From positions 1 through 16,008 of the forward strand of contig CAZBJH010000075.1 in NCBI GenBank assembly GCA_964492185.1: DNA of 16,008 nucleotides, written 5' to 3'. The notes beneath the pieces were generated by a model. That model searched no databases, was not told the origin of the DNA, and saw only the letters and a list, made by a program, of their open reading frames with translations. The stretch comes from JAFGSZ01 sp964492185. Lineage in GTDB: Bacteria; Bacteroidota; Bacteroidia; Bacteroidales; UBA10428. Of this stretch, positions 15,088 to 16,008 are shown piece by piece. Made by a program: the position numbers and the translations under genes. How positions within the stretch are numbered: position 1 is the first letter of the stretch; each line of letters opens with the position of its first letter.

Positions 15088-15131
15088 TGTTCCGGACAGG
15101 ATGAAAAACGAATAATTCTCCGTCCGGAACA
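15088..15131. repeat. 10-bp perfect inverted repeat upstream of secreted-protein gene
   Basis: TGTTCCGGAC (15088-15097) and GTCCGGAACA (15122-15131) are perfectly complementary across a 24-nt spacer. ACAAC (15080-15084) and GTTGT (15142-15146) extend the symmetry after an unequal internal loop. The G+C-rich arms stand out in an A/T-rich region. The structure lies just upstream of the candidate promoter, so an operator is possible; it lacks a directly adjoining T-run, which argues against a simple terminator. Confidence 0.45.
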
Positions 15132-15141
15132 TTGACTAACT

Positions 15142-15172
15142 GTTGTAATTTTTTAAAATAATATTTACTTTG
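15142..15172 (+). promoter_or_regulatory. Candidate Bacteroidota promoter for the gene at 15227
   Basis: GTTG (15142-15145) and TTACTTTG (15165-15172) are separated by 19 bp, close to the Bacteroidota pattern TTTG-N19-21-TAnnTTTG with one mismatch in each box. It would give a leader of roughly 50 nt before the ATG. Confidence 0.35.
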
Positions 15173-15226
15173 GACAGTTACGATTCGAATCCAAAACAGA
15201 AAACTACCTGAATAATCCGGAAAATT

Positions 15227-16008
15227 ATGAAAAACAGAAGTACAGCATTTACTGCAAGGAAACACAGGATCAAAGCCGGTCATGATTGTAGCTTTGTACT
15301 GTTTTTGTTTTTGTTCTGTTCCGGGGTCCGGGCGCAAACAAATGACTGCTGGAAAGATATACCTTTGATTGATACCATGGAGTATACCCTTTTTGGAACT
15401 GAACACGTACCCGATATCCGCTATTCCCCGGGCCGGCTGTTCGATGCCGGTTTTGCCACATGCTGGGTAAGCCACATACCAAACGACAATACCTATCCGT
15501 ATGTTTTTATTGCCGTGCCACAAAGTATAACAAACAATATTAAACTGAACATTTTCTCCGGGTATGGGAAAAGCGAATCACTGTTTTATAAGAATTCACG
15601 CCCTGAGAAAATTCAAATTTCTTTATTTACCGCGCTTGTGCCTGATGGCTACGTGTCGGAACACGGGCTTTTATGCAAAGCTCTTCAATCACCTTATCAG
15701 AGAACAATATATCTGGCAGATACTTTTGGTGTACAAAATATTTTGATACAAAATATAAATAAGGAATTTATGCAGCATCACCGGGAGGTTCTGTCCCGGT
15801 ATAAATCCCACTTTGATCTTACAATGTCTGACACCCTCGTACTTGTAAAAATTGAGATCCTTAGCGTTTACCAGGGAACCGTTTATGACGATATATGCAT
15901 ATCTGAAATATTTTTCAATAACTGCTATATCTCTCCTGCAGGTAAAACATTTGATAGTGATATTGTTGATGTATATGTTGATGAAGATGAAAACACATTA
16001 ATGATTAA
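15227..16008 (+). CDS. Secreted protein with discoidin-like, NADase-type glycan-binding domain (3' partial)
   Basis: The frame stays open from the ATG at 15227 to the window edge: 260 codons, incomplete at the C terminus. A Sec signal peptide (1-36) has a hydrophobic core FVLFLFLF and probable cleavage at VRA-QT. The mature part has the landmarks I recall from the NADase-type glycan-binding (discoidin/F5-8-like) fold: a DGD.TCW-like opening here read LFDAGFATCW (71-80), SGYGKSESLFYKNSRP (111-126) and VYQGTVYDDICISEIFFN (204-221). This domain is expected to bind carbohydrate at the cell surface or in the periplasm. The domain name comes from its first description in a streptococcal NADase toxin; no NADase catalytic domain is visible here. 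What follows in the missing C-terminal part is unknown. It is divergent from the outer-membrane protein gene. Confidence 0.75.
   Translation, partial: MKNRSTAFTARKHRIKAGHDCSFVLFLFLFCSGVRAQTNDCWKDIPLIDTMEYTLFGTEHVPDIRYSPGRLFDAGFATCWVSHIPNDNTYPYVFIAVPQSITNNIKLNIFSGYGKSESLFYKNSRPEKIQISLFTALVPDGYVSEHGLLCKALQSPYQRTIYLADTFGVQNILIQNINKEFMQHHREVLSRYKSHFDLTMSDTLVLVKIEILSVYQGTVYDDICISEIFFNNCYISPAGKTFDSDIVDVYVDEDENTLMI

Larger units (their letters stand above)
14652..15226. other. Divergent intergenic region, non-coding
   Basis: This is 575 bp of mostly A/T-rich sequence between two divergent genes for exported proteins. I see no RNA gene and no credible open frame. It contains a small palindrome GATGAT (14795-14800)/ATCATC (14805-14810), the larger inverted repeat at 15088-15131 and a candidate promoter for the rightward gene. 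The leftward gene must also be driven from here, but I see no clear -7 element for it. Confidence 0.5.

Noticed and set aside
14652..15226. Riboswitch or small RNA in the divergent intergenic region
   Set aside because: Apart from one inverted repeat there is no recognisable conserved core or terminator, so no RNA can be supported.
15032..15523. A 163-codon open frame on the minus strand
   Set aside because: It overlaps most of the signal peptide and the first domain of the plus-strand secreted protein, spans the A/T-rich upstream region, and its translation has no recognisable features.

Overview
The window looks like chromosomal DNA from a member of the Bacteroidota, most likely an environmental Bacteroidales/Marinilabiliales-type organism. 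The clues are genes without Shine-Dalgarno sequences, candidate promoters resembling the Bacteroidota -33/-7 consensus (TTTG...TAnnTTTG), an IS4-type transposase of the kind common in this phylum, and many PAS-rich soluble and membrane sensors. This placement is an inference; there is no rRNA or other marker gene here.

Layout. Positions 1-785 hold the decayed start-proximal end of an IS4-family insertion sequence whose transposase has lost its middle and is frameshifted. A lone conserved gene of unknown function follows (891-1628, +). Positions 1637-2000 are a mosaic of short palindromic repeats. From 13405 down to 2059 the minus strand carries a tightly packed block of six genes. In transcription order they are: a soluble five-PAS protein, a periplasmic-binding/PAS membrane sensor without a kinase, a periplasmic-binding/PAS histidine kinase, an Rcp1-type single-domain response regulator, a REC-PAS-PAS-kinase-REC hybrid kinase, and glutamine-dependent NAD+ synthetase (nadE). 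Positions 13766-14042 hold a second mosaic of the same repeats. Beyond it are a putative outer-membrane beta-barrel protein (14040-14651, -) and, divergently, a secreted protein with a discoidin-like NADase-type glycan-binding domain (from 15227, +) that runs off the window.

How the genes fit together. The first three sensor genes overlap by 4 nt (ATGA) and the regulator overlaps its kinase by 17 nt, so they are probably translationally coupled and made in fixed ratio. The two kinase-less sensors end in near-identical coiled-coil helices that resemble the helix leading into the HisKA domain of the third protein. A plausible reading is that all three form a mixed receptor complex feeding one kinase, which passes phosphate to the Rcp1-type regulator and perhaps to the N-terminal receiver of the hybrid kinase. 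No DNA-binding or enzymatic output domain is encoded in the block.

The most striking structural feature is a pair of 198-bp repeats, only about six bases different, in inverted orientation at 1637-1834 and 13845-14042. They bracket the sensor/nadE block. One copy supplies the stop codon of the neighbouring outer-membrane protein gene.
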